DNA of 5,239 nucleotides from Clostridiales bacterium (GCA_009774735.1 VSOH01000124.1:1-5239), one strand, 5' to 3'; numbered from the stretch's first letter, positions 1 to 4,780 are shown. Program-made: numbers and translations. Notes: generated by a model not told the origin, from the sequence alone.

Positions 1-629
1 TTGTTAATGATATTATTCAGAGCAATATTGTTAAAGATATTTCAATTCCTAAAGGGTTAAGGGAGGTTCCGAGAGAATTACCTACTGACAGTGATATAGA
101 AAAAGTGAAAATAAATCTGAATGTTGATTTTGGATTGTTCTATTATATTGTCTTATATACAGGTTTACGTAGGGGAGAAGTATTGGCTCTTGAATATGAG
201 GATTTTGATTGGAAAAATAATTTAATAAAGATAAATAAATCAATTTATCATAAACATAATAAACCAGTTTTGAAAGAACCTAAAACCGAGGCAGGAGAAA
301 GATTTGTTCCTTTTTTAGAACCATTAAAGAAGGTAATTGATAAAAATAAAAGTGGTCTTTTATTTTGTGATGAAAAGGGAAATTATTTAATTGGAAGTCA
401 GGTTGAGTTAGGAATAAAAAAATATCAAAAGGCTACAGGTGTAAAAGGAACTCCTCATCAGGTTAGACATGAATATGCTACTTATCTGTATGAGGCAAAT
501 TTGCCTGATAAAGATATATCTACAATTTTAGGTCATAAAGATATTTCTACTACAAAAAATATTTATATTCACATAAGACAAAAACAGTTAATGAAATCAA
601 CAAACATATTAAACGAATATTTATCTTGA
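1..629 (+). CDS. Tyrosine recombinase (integrase), C-terminal catalytic part, 5' end outside window
   Basis: Cuts and rejoins DNA at attachment sites through a 3'-phosphotyrosine intermediate, and would catalyse integration or excision of the element. The reading frame is open from the left edge (first full codon at base 3), so 208 residues are visible. A GTG at 105 is an internal valine, not the start. Numbering from the left-edge residue, I see the first catalytic Arg in TGLRRGE (about residue 56), a likely catalytic Lys in EPKTEAGER (95), the HQVR box (His 153, Arg 156), LGH (His 179) and the nucleophile Tyr in TTKNIYIHI (189). The catalytic set is complete. Family members run to roughly 380-400 residues, so the arm-binding and core-binding domains lie mostly outside the window. 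It ends with TGA and is followed within 10 bases by a hairpin terminator. Phage versus conjugative-element origin cannot be decided here. Confidence 0.93.
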   Translation, partial: VNDIIQSNIVKDISIPKGLREVPRELPTDSDIEKVKINLNVDFGLFYYIVLYTGLRRGEVLALEYEDFDWKNNLIKINKSIYHKHNKPVLKEPKTEAGERFVPFLEPLKKVIDKNKSGLLFCDEKGNYLIGSQVELGIKKYQKATGVKGTPHQVRHEYATYLYEANLPDKDISTILGHKDISTTKNIYIHIRQKQLMKSTNILNEYLS

Positions 630-636
630 AAATGAC

Positions 637-664
637 AGGTGCGCACTCGGTGCGTACCTTTTTT
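637..664 (+). terminator. Rho-independent terminator after integrase, built from dyad repeat copy 1
   Basis: The arms AGGTGCGCAC (637-646) and GTGCGTACCT (650-659) pair over 10 bp with one G-U pair around a TCG loop. A run of T (659-664) follows directly, 8 bases after the integrase stop. The same hairpin without a T run recurs at 4333-4355, so the stem belongs to a repeat family and serves here as a terminator. Confidence 0.75.
638..658 (+). repeat. Dyad repeat copy 1 (arm-3-arm palindrome)
   Basis: GGTGCGCAC, spacer TCG, GTGCGTACC. It matches three other copies (794-810, 2039-2057, 4334-4354) in arm sequence and 3-base spacer. Bases 640-654 are the exact reverse complement of 796-810. The function could be a ParB-binding site or a dispersed palindromic repeat; the sequence alone does not decide. 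Confidence 0.75.
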
Positions 665-694
665 ATATACTTAATTTGGTTATCAGCTGAAAGG

Positions 695-785
695 CTTTTA
701 ACAGCATAGACGGGATGCGCATCCCGATAAAGGCAGGTTTGTGTTCCCCTGCCTTTTTTCTATGCTTATATAAAAGGAACACAAA
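695..785 (+). promoter_or_regulatory. Structured leader / possible regulatory RNA or cis DNA structure upstream of parA
   Basis: Several pairings nest here. CTTTTA (695-700) pairs with TAAAAG (771-776). AGCATAGA (703-710) pairs with TCTATGCT (759-766). Inside these sit a perfect 16-bp palindrome CGGGATGCGCATCCCG (711-726) and a second hairpin (729-737 with 748-756), giving a three-way junction. The loop of the second hairpin, TTTGTGTTCC (738-747), is perfectly complementary to GGAACACAAA (776-785) and over 8 bases to the parA ribosome-binding region (815-822). This suggests a pseudoknot or attenuator controlling parA. A folded attachment or origin site is an alternative, given the adjacent recombinase. 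I do not recognise a named RNA family. Confidence 0.5.
729..759 (+). terminator. Terminator-like hairpin in the parA leader
   Basis: AAAGGCAGG (729-737) pairs perfectly with CCTGCCTTT (748-756) across a 10-base loop, followed by T through 759. It lies 66 bases upstream of the parA start and after the integrase terminator. It therefore either backs up that terminator or ends a short transcript begun in 660-700, acting as an attenuator for parA-parB. Confidence 0.65.
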
Positions 786-822
786 AATTCAAGTGCGCAC
801 CGAGTGCGCAGAAAGGAACACA
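773..822 (+). repeat. 11-bp direct repeat AAAGGAACACA (773-783 and 812-822)
   Basis: The two identical copies flank dyad repeat copy 2. The downstream copy carries the parA ribosome binding site (AAAGGA at 812-817, 7 bases before ATG 825). The upstream copy has no usable start codon nearby. Both are complementary to the loop of the upstream terminator hairpin, so the first could act as a decoy for the second. This role is inferred. Confidence 0.6.
794..810 (-). repeat. Dyad repeat copy 2 (inverted), immediately upstream of parA ribosome binding site
   Basis: TGCGCAC, spacer CGA, GTGCGCA: perfect 7-bp arms. Read on the minus strand, 15 bases match copy 1 exactly, so copies 1 and 2 form a perfect 15-bp inverted pair (640-654, 796-810) around the structured leader. 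The right arm ends two bases before the parA ribosome binding site, so protein binding or RNA folding here could repress parA. Confidence 0.7.
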
Positions 823-824
823 TT

Positions 825-1601
825 ATGAGAAATCAAAAAATTATTGCAATTGCAAATCAGAAGGGCGGTGTTGGCAAGACAACAACAGCACTTAACCTGG
901 CAAGCAGCTTAAAGCTGCAGGGCAAGAAGGTATTGCTTATTGACCTTGACCCTCAATTTAATCTAAGTGATTATTTAGGTTATGAACATTCAGCTGAGAA
1001 TGAAACGATTTCAACATTAATGAGCAATGTATCTCTTGGCAGTGTTGATGTTCAAAAATCAATATATACCAGTTCTGAAGGCATTGACTATATACCGTCA
1101 GATATCAGGTTATCAAGTGCCGAAATCTTTTTAATTAATGTTATGAGCAGAGAAACAACATTAAAAAGAATTCTTAGTGATGATTGTTTGAATTGCTATG
1201 AATATATAATCATTGACTGCTTGCCGTCATTAGGTATTTTAATGGTTAATGCATTAACAGCAAGTGACTGTGTTATTGTTCCTGTTCAGGCACAGAAGTT
1301 TGCCCTTGACGGAATTCATCTTTTTCTGAATGCTTTTGACCAGGTTAAACGAAACCTGAATCCTGAGCTTAATCTTCTTGGTGTTCTTCTGACAATGTAT
1401 GATAATACAAATATGGCTAAAGCGGTTCGTGAAGTGCTGTGTGAACAGTTTGGAAATAAAGTATTTCATACAGTTATATCACGTTCTGTTGAAGCAACAA
1501 ATTCTACTTATGAAAAGAAAAGCTTAACTGCTAAAAAGAACAGTAAGCTCGGTAATCAGTATTTATCCTTTGCAAAAGAGTGTATTGAAAGGGGATGCTG
1601 A
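825..1601 (+). CDS. parA: ParA/Soj-type partition ATPase
   Basis: A cytoplasmic Walker-type ATPase that dimerises on ATP, binds DNA non-specifically and positions ParB-bound DNA, so that plasmids or excised elements are inherited. It has 258 residues and no N-terminal helix-turn-helix extension, the short Soj-like form. Motifs are the deviant Walker A KGGVGKTT (13-20, signature Lys 13), LLIDLDPQFNLS (37-48, Walker A' with DPQ) and Walker B IIIDCLPS (128-135, Asp 131). I chose ATG 825 because AAAGGA lies 7 bases upstream and the conserved start falls there. A GTG at 804 in the same frame lies inside the palindromic repeat and has no binding site. The gene ends one base before parB, so the two are translationally coupled. 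The structured leader and dyad copy 2 immediately upstream are likely control points. The family call is secure; partition function on this element is inferred from the pair. Confidence 0.95.
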   Translation: MRNQKIIAIANQKGGVGKTTTALNLASSLKLQGKKVLLIDLDPQFNLSDYLGYEHSAENETISTLMSNVSLGSVDVQKSIYTSSEGIDYIPSDIRLSSAEIFLINVMSRETTLKRILSDDCLNCYEYIIIDCLPSLGILMVNALTASDCVIVPVQAQKFALDGIHLFLNAFDQVKRNLNPELNLLGVLLTMYDNTNMAKAVREVLCEQFGNKVFHTVISRSVEATNSTYEKKSLTAKKNSKLGNQYLSFAKECIERGC

Positions 1602-1602
1602 T

Positions 1603-2565
1603 ATGAAGGTTGATATAATGAAACTGTCAAACTCCTCAGCTGACAATTCCTTTTCTTCCTTAATGGGAGCAGATATAAGCTGCAGAACCATTAAAGAATT
1701 GCCGATAGGGGAAATACTTGATTTTGAAAATCAACCATTTAAGGTACTGCATAATGCTGAAATGGAAGATTTAATTGATGATATAAAAGAGAACGGCATT
1801 CTTAATCCTTGTATTGTAAGAGTATATAAACACAAATATCAATTGCTTTCGGGTCATAGAAGAAAATATGCAGCGGCAGTGGTTGGTTTGAATACATTGC
1901 CTTGTTACATTATTGATGTGCCTGATGCAAAAGCAGAAAGAATACTTGTTACACAGAATACAACGAACAGGCAACAACTGTTGCCGTCTGAAAAGGCTTT
2001 TGCTTATAAAATGCTTAAGGAAAGCTACGAAAAGGAAGGTACGCACCCGGTGCGTACTACTTCTCTTGTAGCCGATGAAAGCGGCGACAGTGTCCGAATG
2101 ATACAGTATTATTTAAAATTGACTGCATTAATTCCTGATTTATTAAATATGGTTGATTATGGTGCTGTCGGTGTAAAAAATGCTGCATCACTTGCTGCCT
2201 TGTCAGTAAAGGAGCAGGAGCTTTTGATTCAATATATCCGAGAGCATAATCTGAAAAAATTAGGCTCTGAGTGTGCTGTGATAGCTCTCTCTAAGCCTTT
2301 AAGTGAAGATGTGTTAAATGATTTGCTTTTTTCAAACAAAAAGGATCGTGTAAAAGCAGAATATCCATATTCAACATATATTGTTAATCACTCTAATTTT
2401 CAGGCTCTATCTACAGAATTTTTGAAAATAAGCGAAAATGATATTCTAAAAAACGGTACTGTTTTGAAAAGAGAGGATTATGCAAAACTATCTGATGCTC
2501 AAGAAAAAATACTTGAGCAATTTGAACTGATTCAAAAAATAATATTAAAAAACAAAGGCGGTTGA
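1603..2565 (+). CDS. parB: ParB/RepB/Spo0J-family centromere-binding protein
   Basis: Binds a centromere-like DNA site, spreads by CTP-dependent clamp sliding in characterised relatives, and is the cargo adaptor for ParA. It has 320 residues. The N-terminal ParB/sulfiredoxin-like domain spans about 30-120, with LPIGEILDFENQPF (33-46) and the nucleotide-binding box GHRRKYAA (84-91). A linker follows, then a helix-turn-helix-containing DNA-binding domain (about 153-205, including ESGDSVRMIQYYLKLT). The rest is a less conserved C-terminus. ATG 1603 is preferred: AGGGG lies 8 bases upstream and parA stops at 1601. A TTG at 1570 in frame has no binding site and overlaps parA. Codons 146-152 (GTHPVRT) are encoded by a copy of the dyad repeat, sitting in the linker. 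The stop codon lies in the stem of the terminator. Confidence 0.92.
   Translation: MKVDIMKLSNSSADNSFSSLMGADISCRTIKELPIGEILDFENQPFKVLHNAEMEDLIDDIKENGILNPCIVRVYKHKYQLLSGHRRKYAAAVVGLNTLPCYIIDVPDAKAERILVTQNTTNRQQLLPSEKAFAYKMLKESYEKEGTHPVRTTSLVADESGDSVRMIQYYLKLTALIPDLLNMVDYGAVGVKNAASLAALSVKEQELLIQYIREHNLKKLGSECAVIALSKPLSEDVLNDLLFSNKKDRVKAEYPYSTYIVNHSNFQALSTEFLKISENDILKNGTVLKREDYAKLSDAQEKILEQFELIQKIILKNKGG
2039..2057 (+). repeat. Dyad repeat copy 3, inside parB in frame
   Basis: GTACGCAC, spacer CCG, GTGCGTAC: perfect 8-bp arms, the most symmetrical copy. It encodes GTHPVRT between the ParB nucleotide-binding and DNA-binding domains. A parS site inside the parB homologue spo0J is known in Bacillus subtilis, which fits a centromere role. 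In-frame palindromic insertions into protein linkers are also known from Rickettsia, which fits a mobile repeat. Confidence 0.75.
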
Positions 2566-2590
2566 TTAATTCAATCGCCTATTTTGTTTT
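2550..2590 (+). terminator. Rho-independent terminator of the parA-parB operon
   Basis: AGGCGGTTGA (2556-2565) pairs with TCAATCGCCT (2571-2580) with one G-U pair and a TTAAT loop. The stem is extended by A-rich 2550-2555 against the TTTTGTTTT tract (2582-2590). The parB TGA (2563-2565) is in the upstream arm. A-rich and T-rich flanks make it potentially bidirectional. Confidence 0.85.
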
Positions 2591-2604
2591 CATAGACCTC
2601 CTAA

Positions 2605-2681
2605 ATATCCCTGGCAACTATCGTGCTCAAAACTGCTTTTAATGAGGTCAGAAATTAAAAGCCCGGGGAGTATGGGTTCAA
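2605..2681 (+). mobile_element. Possible IS200/IS605-type right-end remnant (hairpin plus GGGGAGTATG...TTCAA tail)
   Basis: GCTTTTAAT (2635-2643) pairs perfectly over 9 bp with ATTAAAAGC (2654-2662) around a 10-base loop. It is followed by CCGGGGAGTATGGGTTCAA (2663-2681). A subterminal hairpin followed by GGGGAGTRTG and a TCAA-like cleavage tetranucleotide is what I recall for right ends of IS200/IS605 elements, where the TnpB guide RNA also ends. A short open frame, ISLATIVLKTAFNEVRN (2605-2655), runs into the hairpin and could be a tnpB tail, but I cannot confirm it. No transposase body and no left end are visible. The loop's GAGGTC is also complementary to GACCTC at 2595-2600, so an unrelated pseudoknotted RNA is an alternative. 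This is pattern memory, not a database match. Confidence 0.33.
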
Positions 2682-2704
2682 CCGGTTTGTTAAATCAATA
2701 AGAA

Positions 2705-3475
2705 ATGATTATACATATGAAAAAAGATAATATTATAAAATTTATTCACTATTTCACGGATATTGAATTTCGTAATAGCATTACTTATACAGTTAGAGCA
2801 ACTGAAACAATCTATTTATTAACAATTCTATTTGTTGTAAACAGTATGTTTATTAATGGAAGAGAAATCACTGATGAATATGTTCTATATATTTCCTCTC
2901 CTATAATAGCATTATTCGGAGTTGCATATTATTTATATCATTTTTTTAATATTTTAAAAAAAGGAATGATAACAGTCTATTCAGGGATTGTTTCTTTTGC
3001 AATTCTATGTTTTTTATGGTTAATAATGCCAGATTTATTATTGCCTCTTTCTAATTTAAAAACAAATAATTATGCAATTTATATTGTGTTGTTTCGTTGT
3101 GCAATTCTCTTGTTTTGCTGTAGATTTTTTATCACCATTATGAAAACAATTAATAAAAAAACGCAATATGTTACAAGAGGGGAAAAAGATATGTATCATT
3201 TAATCAGTATTTCAAAAGAACAAAATCTGAAAATAAAAATATCCTACTATCACAAATACAAATTACCTACAATACTTTTAAATCGTTTGTGCATAGAAAA
3301 TATCAGTTTCAATGTAGATGTGATTGCTGATGAAAACGCTGCAGAATATATTATTGAATTTTGTGTTGGCAGTGAGCATCCTATGTTTGCTATGTCTATC
3401 GGTCAGCTTCAGGCATATTTTAAGCAAAAAAGAATTTATCTTGATGTTGGTGTAGATACCGAGATTAACATTTAA
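2705..3475 (+). CDS. Four-helix membrane protein of unknown function with a C-terminal cytoplasmic domain
   Basis: I do not recognise the family. The 256-residue protein shows four hydrophobic segments at about 33-50, 60-83, 89-114 and 123-146. A soluble tail of about 110 residues (147-256) is mixed alpha/beta in appearance (IENISFNVDVIADENAAEYIIEFCVG, with a possible helix MSIGQLQAYFKQKR). Positively charged residues after helix 4 (KTINKKTQYVTRGEK) suggest the tail is cytoplasmic. No signal peptide cleavage site is evident. ATG 2705 gives the longest form; ATG 2717 is equally possible, as neither has a clear ribosome binding site. Base composition is more AT-rich than parA-parB, hinting at a different history. 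It starts a set of closely spaced + strand genes (19 bases to the next). It could be an accessory protein of the element; no function should be assigned. Confidence 0.75.
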   Translation: MIIHMKKDNIIKFIHYFTDIEFRNSITYTVRATETIYLLTILFVVNSMFINGREITDEYVLYISSPIIALFGVAYYLYHFFNILKKGMITVYSGIVSFAILCFLWLIMPDLLLPLSNLKTNNYAIYIVLFRCAILLFCCRFFITIMKTINKKTQYVTRGEKDMYHLISISKEQNLKIKISYYHKYKLPTILLNRLCIENISFNVDVIADENAAEYIIEFCVGSEHPMFAMSIGQLQAYFKQKRIYLDVGVDTEINI

Positions 3476-3494
3476 TTTTGTAGAGGAATATATT

Positions 3495-3692
3495 ATGCCA
3501 AAGAAAATAAATGACGTACTAAAAGAAATACCGAAGAGTGAAAAGGTCATAATGACCTTCATCGACGAAGCAGGTCAGCGTTTAACCGTAACGCAAGGAA
3601 CAGAAGGTTTTTATCTTTATCAGAACACTGATAAGGGATATAAGTTCCTGAAATCCAGGAGCAAAGACCCTTGTTTTCCAGAGTGTTATTGA
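3495..3692 (+). CDS. Small hypothetical protein (65 aa)
   Basis: Unrecognised. The ATG has AGAGGA (3482-3487) 7 bases upstream, a good ribosome binding site, and the gene lies 19 bases after the membrane-protein stop. The protein has a charged N-terminal helix (KKINDVLKEIPKSEK), then alternating hydrophobic stretches suggesting beta strands (VIMTFIDEAGQRLTVTQGTEGFYLYQN), and ends with two cysteines in DPCFPECY. It has no membrane segment or signal peptide. The CxxxC-like end (Cys 60, Cys 64) might bind metal, but with no other ligands evident this is only a note. Spacing places it in one transcript with its neighbours. Confidence 0.7.
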   Translation: MPKKINDVLKEIPKSEKVIMTFIDEAGQRLTVTQGTEGFYLYQNTDKGYKFLKSRSKDPCFPECY

Positions 3693-3712
3693 TTTTTAGA
3701 AAGGAGATAAAA

Positions 3713-3961
3713 ATGGGAATAGCAATATCGGGAGCTGCAGCCTTTGTGGTGATTATGGGTGTTATGCTGTATTCCGTGCATTATGTTCGTGTGCTTAAGC
3801 CTGAAAAGGAAGTGCAAAAGTATATGAAGGAATGCATTGAACTGAAAAAGCTTGAACAGGCAACTATGTATACGCCAAAGGATGCAGAAGAAAAGATAGT
3901 TTCTGAATTAGTCGGAAATGAACCAATTAGATTTACTGTTGAGAATATTAAAGAATATTAG
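3713..3961 (+). CDS. Small single-pass membrane protein (82 aa), unknown function
   Basis: ATG 3713 follows a strong AAGGAG (3701-3706) with 6-base spacing. A TTG at 3671 in frame overlaps the previous gene and lacks a binding site, so I reject it. Residues 3-25 (AISGAAAFVVIMGVMLYSVHYV) form one transmembrane helix with almost no N-terminal tail, like a signal anchor. The rest is a charged, helical, probably cytoplasmic segment (LKPEKEVQKYMKECIELKKLEQ) and an acidic end. The gene stops at TAG, the only amber stop among the genes here. The same frame stays open and coding-like for 45 further codons. It sits 20 bases after the preceding gene, in the same apparent operon. The role is unknown; conjugative elements often encode such small membrane proteins. 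Confidence 0.75.
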   Translation: MGIAISGAAAFVVIMGVMLYSVHYVRVLKPEKEVQKYMKECIELKKLEQATMYTPKDAEEKIVSELVGNEPIRFTVENIKEY

Positions 3962-4003
3962 AGCAGTTTAAGTCCGTTTACCGACGAAGAGCTTCAGGAC
4001 ATT

Positions 4004-4099
4004 ATGGATGAGGAGCTTGCCCTCGGTGAAGATATGAATACTGACCTTGTGGATTACATTTTAGGAATTTTAAATTTGGGGGACAAAAGCAATGGTTAA
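4004..4099 (+). CDS. Possible small acidic protein, or amber-separated C-terminal extension of the preceding gene
   Basis: Directly after the TAG at 3959-3961 the same frame continues to TAA 4097-4099 and reads like real protein: SSLSPFTDEELQDI, then from ATG 4004 MDEELALGEDMNTDLVDYIL and onward. It is strongly acidic and helix-prone. Its stop overlaps the start of the next gene (ATG 4092), as in translational coupling. ATG 4004 has only AGGA with 4-base spacing, and coding-like residues (PFTDEEL) lie upstream of it with no start codon. The options are a separate weakly initiated gene of 31 residues, read-through of the amber codon, or a longer ancestral protein broken by a point mutation. 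Confidence 0.35.
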   Translation: MDEELALGEDMNTDLVDYILGILNLGDKSNG

Positions 4100-4328
4100 C
4101 GATATTACAGTAGAAGAAGCTTTATATCTGATGCCTTCTCTTACACCTGTAAAAGTTGTTTTTGAAAGCGGATGCTTTTTCAGCGGAAATAAGTATAAGG
4201 TATTAAGACAGTTATCACCTCAACAAAAGGAGTTAAAGGTATCAAAAATGTTTAATACTATGATACCTCTGCCTTTTAAAATCAATCTTGTTAAGCAAAC
4301 TATTTTGTATTGTGAAAATAGTACATAA
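4092..4328 (+). CDS. Small hypothetical protein (78 aa)
   Basis: Unrecognised soluble protein. ATG 4092 is preceded by TTGGGGGAC (4076-4084) about 9 bases upstream and overlaps the end of the preceding acidic frame by 8 bases. The sequence has a short N-terminal helix (TVEEALYLMPSLTP), a strand-rich middle (VKVVFESGCFFSGNKYKVLRQL), a lysine-rich stretch and a hydrophobic end (IPLPFKINLVKQTILYC). There is no signal peptide or membrane segment. It is the last gene of the operon starting at 2705, and dyad repeat copy 4 begins within 5 bases of its stop. Confidence 0.65.
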   Translation: MVNDITVEEALYLMPSLTPVKVVFESGCFFSGNKYKVLRQLSPQQKELKVSKMFNTMIPLPFKINLVKQTILYCENST

Positions 4329-4332
4329 AAGC

Positions 4333-4355
4333 AGGTGCGCACCAAGTGCGTACCT
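4333..4355 (+). repeat. Dyad repeat copy 4, after the small-gene operon
   Basis: AGGTGCGCAC (4333-4342), spacer CAA, GTGCGTACCT (4346-4355). Both arms are identical to copy 1, including the single G-U pair; only the spacer differs. No T run follows, so it is not a standard terminator, although the hairpin could stabilise the 3' end of the upstream transcript. Confidence 0.75.
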
Positions 4356-4374
4356 AACAATATCTTTATTCAAA

Positions 4375-4411
4375 ATTTTTTGTTACATTTGTTGTATTTA
4401 ACCACTAATAT
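4375..4411 (+). promoter_or_regulatory. Candidate promoter/operator of the XRE regulator gene
   Basis: The 12-mer ATTTTTTGTTAC (4375-4386) recurs exactly at 4744-4755 before the next gene. TTGTTA (4380-4385) could be a -35 and TAATAT (4406-4411) a -10, but the 20-base spacer is long. GTTA (4382-4385) and TAAC (4399-4402) form a small dyad suitable for a dimeric regulator. If the -10 is right, transcription would begin around the upstream ATG 4417, favouring the later ATG 4465 as the start. Confidence 0.3.
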
Positions 4412-4416
4412 ATTGG

Positions 4417-4725
4417 ATGCAGCAACAAATTAGTTCTGTTAGCACATCCGGGCAGGTGTTGGAAATGTCAACACTTGATTGTTTGAAAAAGAGTTTCAAA
4501 AATGAGCTGATAGAAAAGCGTGCAGAGCTTGAATTGTCACAAGAAGAAATGGCAGAAAAATTAAACATATCACTTCGTTCTTATTCAAACCTGGAGCACG
4601 GTATCAGTTTCTGCTCTGCTTTATCATTAATCAATTTCGTCAACAATTGCAATGTTGATAAAGATGAGCTCTTTTCCATGTTTGCTGATATTATGAATGA
4701 TACAGATAATCAGCAACAATATTAA
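4417..4725 (+). CDS. XRE-family (Cro/C1-type) helix-turn-helix regulator
   Basis: A DNA-binding transcription regulator. It has 102 residues from ATG 4417, or 86 from ATG 4465. The first start has no ribosome binding site. The second has AGGTG (4454-4458) 6 bases upstream, and residues 1-16 are polar and non-conserved in look, so the shorter form is plausible. The HTH domain spans about 29-86: LIEKRAELELSQEEMAEKLN, then ISLRSYSNLEHG, with the usual SQEEMAEKL helix 2 and SLRSYSNLE recognition helix. There is no extra sensor domain, so it may act as a simple repressor. It lies before a partial gene possibly related to STAND proteins, and a 12-base repeat occurs upstream of both, suggesting it controls itself and that neighbour. 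Confidence 0.88.
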   Translation: MQQQISSVSTSGQVLEMSTLDCLKKSFKNELIEKRAELELSQEEMAEKLNISLRSYSNLEHGISFCSALSLINFVNNCNVDKDELFSMFADIMNDTDNQQQY

Positions 4726-4730
4726 TTTCA

Positions 4731-4750
4731 AAAAAATCCTCTGATTTTTT
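4731..4750 (+). terminator. Weak A/T-rich hairpin after XRE gene
   Basis: AAAAAATC (4731-4738) pairs with GATTTTTT (4743-4750) around a CTCT loop, 5 bases after the stop. With one G-C pair the stem is weak, but the A/T symmetry resembles a bidirectional terminator. Its right arm overlaps the shared 12-mer at 4744-4755. Confidence 0.4.
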
Positions 4751-4780
4751 GTTACTTTTTGTCTTTTTCGTAACTATATA
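4744..4780 (+). promoter_or_regulatory. Candidate promoter/operator of the last (partial) gene
   Basis: It holds the second exact copy of ATTTTTTGTTAC (4744-4755). TTGTTA (4749-4754) is followed after 20 bases by TATATA (4775-4780), the same spacing as before the XRE gene. GTTAC (4751-4755) and GTAAC (4770-4774) form an inverted repeat with a 14-base gap, a reasonable XRE operator shape. Confidence 0.3.

Noticed and set aside
632..709. 25-codon frame starting at ATG 632 just after the integrase
   Set aside because: It runs through the terminator hairpin and T run, has no ribosome binding site, and its sequence is explained by the repeat.
739..766. Possible promoter TTGTGT (739-744), 16 bases, TATGCT (761-766) for parA
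   Set aside because: Only 3 of 6 and 4 of 6 matches, and both boxes are fully accounted for by the hairpin loop and outer stem.
791..803. Similarity of AAGTGCGC to the nick region of MOBQ/IncQ-type oriT sites (also AAGTGCG at 4344-4350)
   Set aside because: The match is about 8 bases, is explained by the palindromic repeat found four times including inside parB, lacks the oriT-type upstream inverted repeat, and no relaxase is visible.
804..824. GTG 804 as the parA start
   Set aside because: It lies inside the palindromic repeat with no ribosome binding site; ATG 825 has AAAGGA at correct spacing and fits the family start.
1254..1469. Open frame on the minus strand inside parA (likewise 1771-2046 inside parB and 3278-3562 across two genes)
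   Set aside because: They lie opposite well-supported + strand genes, have no good ribosome binding site, and their translations are Phe/Ile/Cys/His-rich nonsense-like sequence.
2591..2606. On the minus strand AGGAGG followed by an ATG, suggesting a gene into parB from the right
   Set aside because: The frame has only four codons before TAG and the spacing of 3 bases is too short.
2674..2685. GGGTTCAACC resembling a tRNA T-arm
   Set aside because: There is no 7-bp acceptor, anticodon arm or D arm at the right distances.
4420..4719. CAGCAACAA at both ends of the XRE gene (4420-4428, 4711-4719)
   Set aside because: Short poly-Gln-type codons at both termini; no flanking similarity, so probably chance.
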